The position numbers and the translations under genes were made by a program. The notes under the pieces are model-generated. The model was not told the origin of the DNA. It ran no database searches and was given only the letters and a program-made list of their open reading frames with translations. Positions 1-8,936 of a DNA stretch of 64,000 bases are shown here, in pieces; the stretch's first letter is position 1; the number at the start of each line of letters is the position of its first letter. The stretch lies in the NCBI RefSeq assembly GCF_015560805.1, contig NZ_JADMSO010000003.1:266310-330309 (forward strand), read 5' to 3'. The DNA comes from Mediterraneibacter glycyrrhizinilyticus (lineage in GTDB: Bacteria > Bacillota > Clostridia > Lachnospirales > Lachnospiraceae).

Positions 1-840
<840 letters not shown>

Positions 841-871
841 TGTATTTTAACAGCAGAAAATAGTATGAAGA

Positions 872-923
872 AAAGGCAGGGATCGGATCACCCGAAAGAG
901 GGGATCCGATTCCTGCCTTTTAT
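872..923 (+). terminator. Intrinsic terminator of ilvC
   Basis: A long G+C-rich stem, nearly perfect over 18 positions (872-889 with 903-920), has a 13-nt loop and ends in TTTTA. It lies 31 bases after the ilvC stop. Confidence 0.85.
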
Positions 924-967
924 AGGGCAAACAGAAAAAGCAGAGAAAACAGCAGTTTATACAACAC

Positions 968-1062
968 AATCACCGGAAGTGCCAAAAGGCACATTCCGGG
1001 ATTGTAAGCAGTCGCCAAGGTCTCGGCAAGCCCGGACTTTGGCTCGTCGCCTATGCAAAAAA
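968..1062 (-). repeat. Dispersed two-hairpin repeat, copy A
   Basis: About 95 bp that recur almost base for base, in the opposite orientation, at 46905-47002; I see one substitution and one single-base indel. The element folds into two hairpins: one with the stem GTGCC/GGCAC and an AAAA/TTTT loop, one with GCCAA/TTGGC closing a G+C-rich inner stem. Read on the - strand it begins exactly where the T-tract of the rpsT terminator ends (TTTTTT then GCATAGG). Short reading frames across it share the peptide QARTLARRLCKK in both copies, but they have no start signals and I do not consider them coding. Confidence 0.8.
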
Positions 1063-1096
1063 AGACATCCGCATGACGGCAGCGGATGCCTTTTTT
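1057..1096. terminator. Bidirectional terminator, mainly for rpsT
   Basis: The stem CATCCGC (1066-1072) pairs with GCGGATG (1082-1088), with a T-run on the + side (1091-1096) and seven A on the left, giving a T-tract on the - strand. It closes the rpsT transcript and could also stop rightward readthrough. Confidence 0.8.
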
Positions 1097-1125
1097 ATGT
1101 TCATTTTATACTGAAGCAATGATGA

Positions 1126-1389
1126 TTAAGCAATGCTGTTTACAGCTTTTGCCAGACGAGAGATTTTTCTGGAAACTGTGTTTTTGTGGTAAACACCTTT
1201 TGTTCCTGCTTTTGTAATCTCTATGGTCGCAGCTTTCAAAGCAGCTTTAGCAGCCTCAACGTCTTTCTGTGCAACTGCAGCTTCCACTTTCTTTACAGCA
1301 GTTTTCACTTTAGACTTGATTGCTTTGTTTCTTGCAGCCTTTGTCTCGTTTACTAAAATTCTTTTTTTAGCAGATTTAATATTAGCCAA
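1126..1389 (-). CDS. rpsT: 30S ribosomal protein S20
   Basis: An 87-residue basic, Ala/Lys-rich helical protein with the S20 opening ANIKSAKKR and the ending KISRLAKAVNSIA. S20 binds 16S rRNA early in small-subunit assembly. The start chosen is TTG at 1389-1387, because GGAGGTG lies directly upstream at standard spacing and the family begins at this point; the open frame runs further upstream but without S20 similarity. rpsT lies divergently to gpr, as in many Firmicutes. It is the only convincing gene on the - strand here. Confidence 0.95.
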   Translation of the reverse strand: MANIKSAKKRILVNETKAARNKAIKSKVKTAVKKVEAAVAQKDVEAAKAALKAATIEITKAGTKGVYHKNTVSRKISRLAKAVNSIA

Positions 1390-1477
1390 CCTTGTACACC
1401 TCCAACAATTGATATTTTCAAATGTAAATGATTGCGCTGGACTCGGACACGGACGTTCCAACGAAACATACTCATTT

Positions 1478-1506
1478 ATTCTATTCCAACTGGCAGGTAT
1501 TGTCAA
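1478..1506 (-). promoter_or_regulatory. Promoter of rpsT
   Basis: On the - strand, TTGACA (1506-1501), a 17-nt spacer and TAGAAT (1483-1478). The -35 box sits inside a perfect odd palindrome, GTATTGTCAATAC (1497-1509). About 80 nt of untranslated leader follow. Confidence 0.75.
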
Positions 1507-1530
1507 TACATAATTCTTAAATATTTGTAA

Positions 1531-1550
1531 AAACTAGATAAAACTAGATA
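1531..1550 (+). repeat. Tandem 10-bp repeat before gpr
   Basis: AAACTAGATA occurs twice back to back, ending about 26 bp before the gpr start. Its function is unknown; the position fits an operator or promoter element. Confidence 0.6.
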
Positions 1551-1576
1551 AAAAAACCAGATGGAGGATGGATCAG

Positions 1577-2557
1577 ATGATTGAGAAGTATAGTGTGCGG
1601 ACGGATCTTGCGCTGGAAGAAAAGGAACGGTTTGAATCGGATAATGTGGAGATTTCAGGAGTAGTCCTGGAAGAAGATTACGACGAGACATTGGAGATCA
1701 GGATAACCCGGGTAAAGATCGAGACAGAGAACGGAGCAAAAGCGATGGGAAAGCCTGCGGGAGTCTATCTGACGCTGGAAGCGCCTAATCTGGCAGTTCC
1801 GGATGAAGATTATCACAGGGAGATTTCGGAAAAACTGGCAGATCATATGGAAGAACTGCTCCATGAGAATCATTTGACGGGACGGGACATTTCCGTGCTT
1901 GTTGTGGGACTTGGGAACCGTCAGGTGACGCCGGATGCATTGGGACCTTATGTGGTGGACAATCTCTGTGTCACAAGACATATCGTACGGGAATATGGAA
2001 AATATGCGATGGGGATGGAGAGGGCACAGCTCGTCAGCGCGATCGTTCCCGGTGTGATGGGACAGACCGGAATGGAGACGCTGGAGATCGTGAAAGGGGT
2101 CGTCACGGAGACAAAGCCGGATCTTGTGATCGCAGTCGATGCGCTGGCGGCACGCAACAGCCGCAGACTGAACCGGACGATCCAGATTGCAGATACCGGG
2201 ATCCATCCGGGATCCGGAGTCGGAAATCATCGGAATGGACTGACGCGGGAGACATTGGGGGTTCCGGTGATCGGGATCGGTGTGCCGACCGTTGTGGACG
2301 CGGCAACGATCGTCAGCGATACGATGGAAAATCTGATTCAGGCGATGGAAACGTCCGAGACATTAAAAGGCGTGGGAGAAGTATTAAAAATGTATAACAA
2401 TGCAGAAAAATATGAGCTGGTCAAAGAACTGATCTCTCCGCATTTGAATGGGATGTTTGTGACGCCGAAAGATGAGGATGAGATGGTAAAACAGATCAGC
2501 TATACGATCTCGGAATCACTGAACCTGCTTTTTGCCGGCAGAGAAGATCGGGAATAA
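1577..2557 (+). CDS. gpr: Spore germination protease GPR
   Basis: A 326-residue member of peptidase family A25, which degrades small acid-soluble spore proteins during germination. It is made as an inactive precursor whose short N-terminal propeptide is removed; the conserved KYSVRTDLALE around the processing site is at the very start here. The core shows the family's VVGLGNRQVTPDALGP and DALAARN segments. I place the start at ATG 1577, because GGAGG at 1563-1567 is 9 nt upstream of it; the ATG at 1568 directly touches that ribosome binding site. It is followed by spoIIP, the usual Firmicute neighbour. Expression in the forespore is expected (family knowledge). Confidence 0.93.
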   Translation: MIEKYSVRTDLALEEKERFESDNVEISGVVLEEDYDETLEIRITRVKIETENGAKAMGKPAGVYLTLEAPNLAVPDEDYHREISEKLADHMEELLHENHLTGRDISVLVVGLGNRQVTPDALGPYVVDNLCVTRHIVREYGKYAMGMERAQLVSAIVPGVMGQTGMETLEIVKGVVTETKPDLVIAVDALAARNSRRLNRTIQIADTGIHPGSGVGNHRNGLTRETLGVPVIGIGVPTVVDAATIVSDTMENLIQAMETSETLKGVGEVLKMYNNAEKYELVKELISPHLNGMFVTPKDEDEMVKQISYTISESLNLLFAGREDRE

Positions 2558-2666
2558 GAATAGGAAGCTTTGGCGCGGCATAGGTATAGTAGAACGGCAA
2601 AGCGGATGATCTGAGCCGTTGCATACCCGAAAAACGACAGATTTTTTTTGGGTGACGGAGGGCTGT

Positions 2667-3869
2667 ATGAGAAAATGGATGCCGGACAGGGCAAAAATGG
2701 AAAAAAGCGGGTTTTTAACAATCTTATGCGTGTTTGGAATGTTTATTTTGCTTTTGGGAGGGACGCAGAATGCCGCGAGTCTTCCGTACCGACTGCAGAG
2801 GGTGCTACTTCACAGTGCGCAGAGAATGTTTCTTCCGGGAACACTGTATGAGGATTCTGAAATAAAAAAGCCTGCGGCAACATGGATCACAGAGCAGGTT
2901 TTTTTCTGGTTCCCGTTGGGAGAATATCTGGAATCACGCAGTATTTATGAGGGTAATGTGGAAGATGAAGAGACGATCGCCCGGATTTTGGAGAGTCAGG
3001 CGGACGACGGACATCTGGTGGAAGTGACAGGCGACGGAACGGCGGAAGTCCCGGTGCAGGAGACCGTGGAGAATATCGTGCCGCCGACCGGACAGCCGGT
3101 ACTCGATATGTCGATCGAGAAACTAAGAGATTTCGACTATCTGCTCAGCAATTTTTATATTGTGGACAGTACGACGATGATCGGACCGGAACAACTGAAC
3201 CCCGACGATCTGCTGAACCGGTCGATGAAGATCGATCCGGGGACGGGTGAACCGAAAATCCTGATCTTTCATACCCATTCCCAGGAGGAATTTGCGGATT
3301 CGATCCCGGGAGATCCAAGCACAAGTATTGTCGGGATCGGAGAATATCTGACCCAGCTTTTGAATGCGAAAGGGATTCCGACGATCCATGACGTCGGTGT
3401 GTATGATATTATCAACGGACAGTTGGACCGGAGCAACGCCTATGAAAATGCGGAGGCTTCGATCCGTCCGATCCTGGAAGCAAATCCGTCAATCGAAGTT
3501 GTCATCGATCTGCACAGGGACGGCGTGGCGGAGGGAACACATCTTGTGACGGAGATCGGCGGAAAACCGACGGCCAAGATCATGTACTTCAACGGACTGA
3601 GCCGAACCCGCGCTAACGGAGATATTGATTATCTTTATAATCCTTACATACAGGATAACCTTGCGTTTTCGCTGCAGATGCAGATTGCGTCGGAGACGCT
3701 GTATCCGGGATTTGCCAGACGGATCTATCTGCGGGGATACAGGTATAATCTGCATTTGATGCCGAAATCGCTGCTGATCGAGGCGGGCGCTCAGACCAAT
3801 ACAGTGGAAGAGATGCGAAATGCGATGGAGGTGCTTGCGGAGACACTGCATCATGTCTTGATCGGATGA
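2667..3869 (+). CDS. spoIIP: Stage II sporulation protein P (peptidoglycan amidase/endopeptidase)
   Basis: A 400-residue protein with one N-terminal membrane segment (residues about 14-32, hydrophobic FLTILCVFGMFILLLGG), an extracytoplasmic linker and the SpoIIP hydrolase domain. That domain shows ILIFHTHSQEEF and VVIDLHRDG, which carry the metal ligands. In the SpoIID-SpoIIM-SpoIIP machine it cuts septal peptidoglycan during engulfment. ATG 2667 is chosen because CGGAGGG lies 5 nt upstream; earlier in-frame starts lack a ribosome binding site. It follows gpr with a 109-bp gap. Confidence 0.93.
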   Translation: MRKWMPDRAKMEKSGFLTILCVFGMFILLLGGTQNAASLPYRLQRVLLHSAQRMFLPGTLYEDSEIKKPAATWITEQVFFWFPLGEYLESRSIYEGNVEDEETIARILESQADDGHLVEVTGDGTAEVPVQETVENIVPPTGQPVLDMSIEKLRDFDYLLSNFYIVDSTTMIGPEQLNPDDLLNRSMKIDPGTGEPKILIFHTHSQEEFADSIPGDPSTSIVGIGEYLTQLLNAKGIPTIHDVGVYDIINGQLDRSNAYENAEASIRPILEANPSIEVVIDLHRDGVAEGTHLVTEIGGKPTAKIMYFNGLSRTRANGDIDYLYNPYIQDNLAFSLQMQIASETLYPGFARRIYLRGYRYNLHLMPKSLLIEAGAQTNTVEEMRNAMEVLAETLHHVLIG

Positions 3870-3893
3870 TTTTGGACGGATGGGTTTGGATAG

Positions 3894-3926
3894 AATTGCC
3901 CGGAAAAATGCAGGAAATTGCCCGGA
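3894..3926 (+). repeat. Direct repeat AATTGCCCGGA, 22-bp period
   Basis: The 11-mer AATTGCCCGGA occurs at 3894-3904 and 3916-3926. The 22-bp spacing puts both copies on the same helix face. A promoter-like pair (TTGGAA 3942-3947, TAAGAT 3966-3971, 18-nt spacer) follows, so this could be an operator for the topoisomerase genes. Confidence 0.45.
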
Positions 3927-4037
3927 TGATGAAAATAGCATTGGAAAAGGGCGCCGGAGTGTGATAAGATAAATCGGATAGAGCCACGGAAGTACCGCGG
4001 CTTAAAACGGAGTAAACAACCTGTCTGGAGGAGAAAA

Positions 4038-5960
4038 ATGGGAAAAAAACAAGCGTACGATGCGGACAGTATCGCAATCCTGGAGGGGCTGGAGGCGGTT
4101 CGGAAGCGTCCGGGAATGTACATAGGAAGTGTGTCCACAAAGGGGTTAAATCATCTGATCTATGAAATTGTGGACAATGCCGTGGATGAACACCTGGCAG
4201 GGTTTTGTTCGGAGATCCGTGTGACATTGGAAAAAGACGGTTCGGCGACTGTGGAGGACAACGGGCGGGGCGTTCCGGTCGGAATGCACCAGAAAGGCGT
4301 GTCGGCGGCGCGGATCGTATATACAACCTTGCATGCAGGAGGAAAATTTGATGATTCGGCGTATAAGACGAGCGGAGGTCTGCACGGCGTCGGCTCTTCG
4401 GTCGTCAATGCGCTTTCGACGCGGATGGACGTCTGGATCAGCCGGGAGGGAGCAATCCATCATGACGGATACGAAAGAGGCGTTCCGGTTGTGGAATTGG
4501 AGGACGGGCTTCTGCCGATCACGGGAAAGACAAGGAAGACCGGAACAAAAGTGAATTTTCTGCCGGATGATACGATTTTTGAGAAAACACGTTTCCGTGC
4601 GGAGGAGATCAAAAGCAGGATGCACGAGACGTCGTACTTGAATCCCAATCTGACGATCATTTTCGAGGACAAGCGGGGCAGTGAACCGGAGCGGGTCGTG
4701 TATCACGAGCCGGACGGAATCCTCGGTTTTATCAAAGATTTGAACAAGAAAAAAGAAGTGCTGCATGATCCGATCTATTTTAAAGGCGAGTCGGATGGGA
4801 TCGAGGTGGAAGCTGCATTTCAGTATGTCAACGAGTTCCATGAAAATGTACTCGGTTTCTGCAACAATATTTATAATTCCGAGGGCGGAACGCATCTGAC
4901 CGGATTTAAGACGACCTTTACGACGGTGATGAACCAATATGCGAGAGAGCTTGGGATCTTAAAGGAAAAGGATCCGAATTTTACCGGAGCGGACATCCGT
5001 AACGGAATGACCGCGATCGTCTCGATCAAACATCCGGATCCGCGGTTTGAGGGGCAGACGAAGACGAAGCTGGACAACCCGGATGCGGCGAAAGCGACCG
5101 GGAAAGTGACCGGAGACGAGATCGTACTCTTTTTTGACCGGAATCTGGAGACATTGAAAGCCGTGCTTTCCAGCGCGGAGAAAGCGGCGAAGATCCGGAA
5201 GTCGGAGGAGAAAGCAAAGACGAATCTGCTGACGAAACAGAAATATTCTTTCGACAGCAACGGAAAACTAGCTAACTGTGAAAGCCGGGACGCGAAGAAA
5301 TGTGAAATTTTCATTGTCGAGGGAGATTCCGCCGGCGGCTCGGCGAAGACTGCCAGAAACCGGAATTATCAGGCAATCCTCCCGATCCGCGGAAAGATCT
5401 TGAATGTGGAGAAAGCGAGCATCGACAAAGTGCTTGCCAATGCCGAGATCAAGACGATGATCAATGCATTTGGATGCGGATTTTCCGAGGGGTATGGCAA
5501 TGATTTTGACATCAGCAAACTGCGCTACGATAAGATCATCATCATGGCGGATGCCGATGTGGACGGCGCGCATATTTCGACATTGCTGCTGACATTGTTC
5601 TACCGGTTTATGCCGGAATTGATCTACGAGGGACATGTGTACATTGCGATGCCGCCGCTTTACAAGGCAATGCCGAAAAAAGGCGAGGAAGAATATCTGT
5701 ACGATGATGCGGCGTTGGAAAAGTACCGCGCGACCCATGACGGACCGTTTAATTTACAGCGGTACAAAGGTCTCGGAGAGATGGATGCGGAGCAGCTTTG
5801 GGAGACGACGATGAACCCGGAGAGCCGGCTTTTGAAGCTGGTGGAGATCGAAGACGCGAGAATGGCCTCCAGCGTCACCGAGATGCTGATGGGATCGGAA
5901 GTGCCGCCGAGACGCGCGTTTATCTATGAAAATGCGACGGAGGCGGAGCTTGATATCTAA
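4038..5960 (+). CDS. parE: DNA topoisomerase IV subunit B (type IIA ATPase subunit)
   Basis: A 640-residue ATPase subunit of a type IIA topoisomerase. The GHKL ATP-binding domain shows EIVDNAVDEH (Asn47 is the Mg ligand), NGRGVP and GGLHGVGSSVVNALS (about 113-127). The TOPRIM domain has EGDSAGGSAKT (about 428) and DADVDGAHI (about 505). RBS GGAGGAG is 7 nt before ATG. The length and the tandem ParC-like partner lacking a canonical GyrA box favour topoisomerase IV over gyrase, and no dnaA/recF context is present. Automated pipelines may name it gyrB, and the ParE/GyrB choice is less certain than the family. Confidence 0.85.
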   Translation: MGKKQAYDADSIAILEGLEAVRKRPGMYIGSVSTKGLNHLIYEIVDNAVDEHLAGFCSEIRVTLEKDGSATVEDNGRGVPVGMHQKGVSAARIVYTTLHAGGKFDDSAYKTSGGLHGVGSSVVNALSTRMDVWISREGAIHHDGYERGVPVVELEDGLLPITGKTRKTGTKVNFLPDDTIFEKTRFRAEEIKSRMHETSYLNPNLTIIFEDKRGSEPERVVYHEPDGILGFIKDLNKKKEVLHDPIYFKGESDGIEVEAAFQYVNEFHENVLGFCNNIYNSEGGTHLTGFKTTFTTVMNQYARELGILKEKDPNFTGADIRNGMTAIVSIKHPDPRFEGQTKTKLDNPDAAKATGKVTGDEIVLFFDRNLETLKAVLSSAEKAAKIRKSEEKAKTNLLTKQKYSFDSNGKLANCESRDAKKCEIFIVEGDSAGGSAKTARNRNYQAILPIRGKILNVEKASIDKVLANAEIKTMINAFGCGFSEGYGNDFDISKLRYDKIIIMADADVDGAHISTLLLTLFYRFMPELIYEGHVYIAMPPLYKAMPKKGEEEYLYDDAALEKYRATHDGPFNLQRYKGLGEMDAEQLWETTMNPESRLLKLVEIEDARMASSVTEMLMGSEVPPRRAFIYENATEAELDI

Positions 5961-6014
5961 AGGGAAGCGTCTGAGTCCTAGTGATACGTGTATTGAAGAA
6001 GTAGGAGAGAGAGA

Positions 6015-8261
6015 ATGAGCAATATAGAGTCACAGGTCATCCGAACGGAATATTCGGATCTGATGAAAAAATCATATATCGACTACGCGATGAGTGTGAT
6101 CATTGCCCGGGCGCTGCCGGATGTGCGGGACGGATTGAAACCGGTGCAGCGCCGGACATTGTATGATATGTATGAACTGGGGATCCGATACGACAAACCG
6201 TATCGGAAATGTGCCCGTATCGTCGGAGATACGATGGGTAAATATCATCCTCACGGCGACAGCTCGATTTATGACGCGCTTGTCGTGATGGCGCAGGAAT
6301 TTAAGAAAGGCATGATCCTTGTGGACGGACATGGAAACTTCGGCTCGATCGAGGGGGACGGCGCCGCCGCAATGCGTTATACCGAAGCACGCCTGACGAA
6401 ATTTACACAGGAAGTGTATCTGGCAGATCTGGATAAGAATGTCGTGGATTTCGGACCGAATTTTGACGAGACAGAAAAAGAACCGCTTGTGCTTCCGGCG
6501 AGAGTGCCGAATCTTCTGATCAACGGTGCAGAGGGGATCGCGGTCGGTATGGCGACCAGTATCCCGCCGCACAATCTGGCAGAAGTTGCAGATGCGGTAA
6601 AAGCATATATGAAAAACGACGGGATCACGACGAAACAGTTGATGAAATATGTCAAAGGTCCGGATTTCCCGACGGGCGGGATCGTCGTCAACAAAGACGA
6701 TCTGCCGGAAATTTATGAGACCGGGCAGGGAAAGATCAAGATCCGCGGAAAAGTGGAAGTGGAGGAATTAAAGGGAGGCAAGAAACAGCTTGTCATTACC
6801 GAGATCCCTTACACGATGATCGGCAGCGGGATCGGGAAATTTTTAAACGATGTGGCAGCGTTGGTTGAGGCGAAGAAGACAACCGATATCGTGGACATTT
6901 CCAACCAGTCTTCTAAAGAGGGAATCCGGATCGTACTGGAACTGAAACGCGGCGCCGACATGGAAAACCTGAAAAATATGCTCTACAAGAAGACCCGTCT
7001 GGAAGATACGTTCGGTGTCAATATGCTGGCGGTTGCAGACGGTCGTCCGGAAACGCTCGGGTTGAAAGCGATCATCGAGCATCATGTGGATTTTCAGTTT
7101 GAACTTGCGACGAGAAAATACAAGACGCTTCTGGCGAAAGAGGAAGAGCGCAGGGAAGTGCAGGAGGGGCTGATCAAAGCCTGCGATGTGATCGATCTGA
7201 TCATTGAGATCCTGCGCGGAAGCAAATCGGTAAAGGATGCGAGAGCTTGTCTTGTGAACGGTGTGACGGAAAATATCAAATTTAAGAGCAATATTTCCAG
7301 AAAAATGGCTGCGATGCTTCGGTTTACCGAGCGGCAGGCGACTGCGATCCTGGAAATGCGGCTCTATAAACTGATCGGTCTGGAGATCGAAGCGCTTCAG
7401 AAAGAGCATGAGCAGACCGTGAAAAATATCGCGAGATATGAAGATATCCTGAACAATTATGATTCCATGGCGGATGTGATCATCGAAGAACTGGATTCTT
7501 ATAAGAAAGAATACGGAAAGAAACGCCGCACGGTTGTGGAAAATGCGGAGGAAGCGGTATTTGAGGAGAAGAAGATCGAAGAGCAGGAGATCGTCTTTTT
7601 GATGGATCGTTTCGGATACGCAAAGACGGTGGATACATCGGTGTACGAACGGAACCGGGAAGCGGCGGACAATGAGAACAAATATGTGGTACGCTGTCTG
7701 AACACCGGAAAGATCTGCTTATTTACCGACGGCGGAAAGATGCATCAGGTGAAAGTACCGGATCTGCCGTACGGAAAGTTCCGGGATAAAGGAACTCCGA
7801 TCGACAATGTGAGCAATTACAGCAGTGCGGAAGAACAGATCGTGATGGTCTGCGACGCGGAACAGATGCGGTTTGCAAAATTGTTGTTCGCCACAAAGCA
7901 AGGGATGATCAAGCGGGTAGAGGGTACGGAATTTCAGGTTGCCAAACGGACGATCGCGGCGACAAAGCTGCAGGAGGAAGACGCGCTGATCGGCGTCTGG
8001 GTCGTAAATGAGATCCAGCACGCAGTCCTGCAGACAAAGAACGGATATTTCCTGCGTTTTCCGGCGGCGGATATTCCGGAAAAGAAAAAGGGCGCGGTCG
8101 GCGTACGGGGAATCCGGCTGCAGAAAAATGATGAATTGGAACAGGTCTACTTATTTGAAGAGGGGACAGAGTCCAAAGTCATGTACGGAGAAAAAGAAGT
8201 GACGCTGAACCGGCTGAAGCTTGCAAAGCGGGACGGAACCGGGACGAAAAGCAGAAATTAG
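6015..8261 (+). CDS. parC: DNA topoisomerase IV subunit A (DNA cleavage subunit)
   Basis: A 748-residue breakage-reunion subunit. The catalytic tyrosine is in AAMRYTEARL (about Tyr122). The quinolone-determining region reads HPHGDSSIYDA, with Ser83, Ser84 and Asp87, i.e. the unmutated type. A C-terminal pinwheel-like region from about residue 530 has no canonical QRRGGKG GyrA box, and the protein is shorter than most GyrA (about 820-880), which favours ParC. It follows parE by 54 bp with RBS GGAGAGAG, so the two subunits are co-expressed. Confidence 0.85.
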   Translation: MSNIESQVIRTEYSDLMKKSYIDYAMSVIIARALPDVRDGLKPVQRRTLYDMYELGIRYDKPYRKCARIVGDTMGKYHPHGDSSIYDALVVMAQEFKKGMILVDGHGNFGSIEGDGAAAMRYTEARLTKFTQEVYLADLDKNVVDFGPNFDETEKEPLVLPARVPNLLINGAEGIAVGMATSIPPHNLAEVADAVKAYMKNDGITTKQLMKYVKGPDFPTGGIVVNKDDLPEIYETGQGKIKIRGKVEVEELKGGKKQLVITEIPYTMIGSGIGKFLNDVAALVEAKKTTDIVDISNQSSKEGIRIVLELKRGADMENLKNMLYKKTRLEDTFGVNMLAVADGRPETLGLKAIIEHHVDFQFELATRKYKTLLAKEEERREVQEGLIKACDVIDLIIEILRGSKSVKDARACLVNGVTENIKFKSNISRKMAAMLRFTERQATAILEMRLYKLIGLEIEALQKEHEQTVKNIARYEDILNNYDSMADVIIEELDSYKKEYGKKRRTVVENAEEAVFEEKKIEEQEIVFLMDRFGYAKTVDTSVYERNREAADNENKYVVRCLNTGKICLFTDGGKMHQVKVPDLPYGKFRDKGTPIDNVSNYSSAEEQIVMVCDAEQMRFAKLLFATKQGMIKRVEGTEFQVAKRTIAATKLQEEDALIGVWVVNEIQHAVLQTKNGYFLRFPAADIPEKKKGAVGVRGIRLQKNDELEQVYLFEEGTESKVMYGEKEVTLNRLKLAKRDGTGTKSRN

Positions 8262-8291
8262 AGGAATTAGAGGAAAAGTTCTTCAAAACAC

Positions 8292-8320
8292 TTGATTTCT
8301 CGTGGAAAAGGTGCTAGAGT
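8292..8320 (+). promoter_or_regulatory. Promoter of the rimP-nusA-infB operon
   Basis: TTGATT (8292-8297), a 17-nt spacer and TAGAGT (8315-8320). It lies about 130 nt upstream of rimP and ahead of two strong inverted repeats. Confidence 0.65.
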
Positions 8321-8347
8321 TAATATCAGTTACATAAGGAATCCGGC

Positions 8348-8411
8348 AGAAGAGTGAACGAAAGTTCACTCTTCTTTGCTGTAACCGTGCAAATGTAATC
8401 TCACATTTGCA
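8348..8411 (+). promoter_or_regulatory. Leader of the rimP operon with two perfect hairpins
   Basis: Hairpin 1 is a perfect 12-bp stem (8348-8359 with 8364-8375) closed by a GAAA tetraloop. Only three T follow, so it is a weak terminator at best. Hairpin 2 pairs TGCAAATGT (8388-8396) with ACATTTGCA (8403-8411). Both would be in the 5' untranslated region of the operon. I do not recognise a known riboswitch class. Confidence 0.6.
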
Positions 8412-8447
8412 TAAAACAGAGAATCAGGCAAGGAAAGGAAGTATAAC

Positions 8448-8915
8448 GTGTCAAAAAGAGAGCAGTATGAAAAACAGACAGAAGAACTACTGGAACCGAT
8501 CGTAACCGGATTTGGATTTGAACTGGTAGATGTAGAGTATGTAAAAGAAGCGGGAACATGGTATCTGCGCGCATATATCGACAAACCGGGCGGGATCACC
8601 GTGGACGACTGTGAGGCGGTCAGCCGGAAGTTCTCGGATGTTCTGGATGAAAAGGATTATATTGAAGATACTTACATCTTTGAGGTGAGTTCTCCGGGAC
8701 TGGGAAGACCGCTGAAGAAAGACAAAGATTTTCAGAGAAGTCTCGGTGAGGAAGTGGAAATCCGGACATACCGCCCGATCGACCGGCAGAAAGAATTTGT
8801 CGGGGAACTCAAGGCGTATGATAAGGAAAGCGTGACGATCGTTTATGAGGATGACACGGAACAGACTTTCCAAAGACAGGAGATCGCATTGATCCGGCTG
8901 GCGTTGGATTTTTAG
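8448..8915 (+). CDS. rimP: Ribosome maturation factor RimP
   Basis: A 155-residue protein needed for 30S subunit maturation, first gene of the classic rimP-nusA-rnpM-ylxQ-infB operon. It has the RimP N-domain (LVDVEYVKEAGTWYLRAYID and the conserved VSSPGLGRPL) and the small C-terminal SH3-like barrel. It starts with GTG; RBS AGGAAAGGAAG is about 7 nt upstream. nusA follows after 21 bp. Confidence 0.93.
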   Translation: MSKREQYEKQTEELLEPIVTGFGFELVDVEYVKEAGTWYLRAYIDKPGGITVDDCEAVSRKFSDVLDEKDYIEDTYIFEVSSPGLGRPLKKDKDFQRSLGEEVEIRTYRPIDRQKEFVGELKAYDKESVTIVYEDDTEQTFQRQEIALIRLALDF

Positions 8916-8936
8916 CAGTATAAGGAGGAAAGAAAG

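Noticed and set aside
865..1122. Open frame of 85 codons across the ilvC terminator and repeat copy A (similar frame at 46871-47305, - strand)
   Set aside because: The two share the peptide QARTLARRLCKK only because the DNA repeat is shared. They cross terminator hairpins, have no ribosome binding site and no similarity outside the repeat.
4146..4937. Large antisense frames within parE and other housekeeping genes
   Set aside because: They are mirror frames produced by biased codon use on the coding strand, with no start signals and no recognisable motifs.
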